Part shown: positions 62,955-64,000 of the stretch, piece after piece
Layout of the letters: every line of letters begins with the position of its first letter
Position numbering within the stretch: position 1 is the stretch's first letter
NCBI GenBank assembly: GCA_945863875.1
Contig: CAMBBS010000011.1
Location: 1 to 64,000, forward strand
From: Desulfopila aestuarii DSM 18488
GTDB taxonomy: Bacteria > Desulfobacterota > Desulfobulbia > Desulfobulbales > Desulfocapsaceae
Direction: 5' to 3'
Length of the DNA stretch: 64,000 nt
Program-made: the position numbers and the translations under genes
Notes under the pieces: model-generated
Databases searched by the model: none
What the model was told of the DNA's origin: nothing
Seen by the model: only the letters and a program-made list of their open reading frames with translations

Positions 62955-64000
62955 TCACCTCGGTGCTCTCAACTTGAACATGACAGTGGCCAGCGGCGGC
63001 AATACCAGCGGCAGCGATTGCGGATGCCCGTGCACCGCTATCGGCTCGGTGGCCAGCCCGCCATTATTGCCCACGTTACTCCCCCAATAGTAGTCGGAAT
63101 CACTATTGAAAATCTCCCGATAGTAACCGGGTTCCGGTACGCCAATCCGGTAACTATGCCAGGGAACCGGGGTAAAGTTCGAGACGATGACAAGAAATTC
63201 ATCAGAGGATACGGCTTTGCGCATACAAGACAGGACGCTGTTATCCGTGTCATTGGCGTCGATCCATCGAAAACCGCTCTCGGTAAAATCATTTTCATGG
63301 AGAGCCGGTTCGTTTCGGTAGAGTTTATTCAAGTCCTGAACGGTTCGCTGCAGCCCCAGGTGATTGGGGGCCTGCAGGGCTGCCCATTCCAGGCCGGTGT
63401 CGAAGTTCCATTCCTGCCACTGGCCAAACTCACATCCCATGAACATGAGCTTTTTCCCGGGGTGGGCCCACATGAAGCCGTAGTACGCCCGCAGATTGGC
63501 AAATTTCTGCCATTCGTCCCCGGCCATCTTGTTCAGCAGCGCGCCTTTGCCGTGCACCACCTCGTCGTGCGAGAGCGGCAGGATGAAGTTTTCATTGAAC
63601 GCATAGAGCAGGCCGAAGGTCATGTCATTCTGGTGATATTTGCGATGGATCGGATCCTTGCGCATATAGCCGAGGGTATCGTGCATCCAGCCCATATTCC
63701 ACTTCAGACTGAAGCCGAGGCCGCCGGTATAGGTCGGCCGGGAAACCATCGGCCAGGAGGTCGACTCCTCGGCCATGGTCAAGACACCCGGGAAGACGCC
63801 GTGGACGACCTCGTTCATTTTACGCAGAAAGCTGATGGCCTCAAGATTTTCCCGTCCGCCGTAGCGGTTCGGCAGCCACTGTCCATCTTCCCGCGAGTAA
63901 TCGAGGTAAAGCATCGAGGCCACCGCATCGACGCGCAGCCCGTCAAAATGGTATTTGTCAATCCAGAACAAGGCGTTGGAAATAAGAAAGGCCCGGACCT
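62955..64000 (-). CDS. glgB: 1,4-alpha-glucan branching enzyme, 5' end missing
   Basis: The C-terminal 348 residues or so of GlgB, which makes the alpha-1,6 branches in glycogen. The gene runs off the right edge, so its start is not seen. The catalytic (beta/alpha)8 parts are present: [20 protein letters not shown] with the Asp nucleophile, [10 protein letters not shown] with the acid Glu, and [12 protein letters not shown] with the His-Asp pair; the C-terminal domain ends with [10 protein letters not shown]. No other glycogen gene lies in view. Confidence 0.95.
   Translation of the reverse strand, partial: VRAFLISNALFWIDKYHFDGLRVDAVASMLYLDYSREDGQWLPNRYGGRENLEAISFLRKMNEVVHGVFPGVLTMAEESTSWPMVSRPTYTGGLGFSLKWNMGWMHDTLGYMRKDPIHRKYHQNDMTFGLLYAFNENFILPLSHDEVVHGKGALLNKMAGDEWQKFANLRAYYGFMWAHPGKKLMFMGCEFGQWQEWNFDTGLEWAALQAPNHLGLQRTVQDLNKLYRNEPALHENDFTESGFRWIDANDTDNSVLSCMRKAVSSDEFLVIVSNFTPVPWHSYRIGVPEPGYYREIFNSDSDYYWGSNVGNNGGLATEPIAVHGHPQSLPLVLPPLATVMFKLRAPR

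Overview
The window looks like chromosomal DNA of an anaerobic, Gram-negative bacterium, most likely a member of the Desulfobacterota (Desulfobulbales-like). That placement is an inference. It rests on a radical-SAM heme synthase (AhbD type) beside hemE, futalosine-pathway menaquinone genes (mqnB, mqnD), a 4-domain ribosomal protein S1, a radical-SAM AmrS, tandem U32 proteins, LolA-dependent lipoprotein sorting and many lipoproteins. No rRNA, tRNA or CRISPR array was found.

Positions 1-10,000 are an accessory, partly decayed region. It holds an AAA/DUF4143 ATPase, a frameshifted and truncated fic gene, a degenerate transposase, an apparently intact IS200-type element with both end hairpins, a GerMN lipoprotein, an amidase whose motifs appear in circularly permuted order, fragments of other genes, and several small proteins. 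One of these is a 45-residue very basic peptide. Another is a DsrC-like reading frame interrupted by TAG.

Positions 10,000-31,000 carry a heme operon (ahbD-hemE-HD protein) and a polar amino-acid ABC transporter (aapJQMP) with a 13-bp hairpin after the binding-protein gene. Next come LysE and SLC13 transporters, a PilZ protein, thyA, rarA, a membrane protein, amrS, bpt and gdhA. Upstream of gdhA, in the same direction, lies a 1000-residue protein that joins receiver-like regions to a PEP-synthase-type nucleotide-binding domain.

Positions 31,000-35,700 hold a tight six-gene operon on the minus strand: TlpA-like thioredoxin, NosL, a small exported protein, FtsX-like permease, LolD-like ATPase and a polytopic membrane protein with a Cys-Cys motif. 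It probably handles copper or thiols at the cell envelope.

Positions 35,700-53,800 are mostly housekeeping: mobA, mqnB-mqnD, queA, an FmdB-type zinc ribbon (with an upstream promoter and terminator that may define a small RNA), murI, lolA, a B12-type radical-SAM protein, rpsA, an MFS transporter, a DUF523/DUF1722 protein, a hybrid histidine kinase, a PAS-LuxR regulator, pyrC and a large lipoprotein.

Positions 53,800-62,700 hold a double-U32 protein and a tightly packed five-gene operon: reductase fused to an SCP2-like domain, MMPL/RND exporter, LuxE/PaaK-like acyl-activating enzyme, alpha/beta hydrolase and class III aminotransferase. The set resembles a LuxCDE-like fatty-acid reductase system joined to a transaminase and an exporter. 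It is the best candidate here for an undescribed pathway. The window ends inside glgB.
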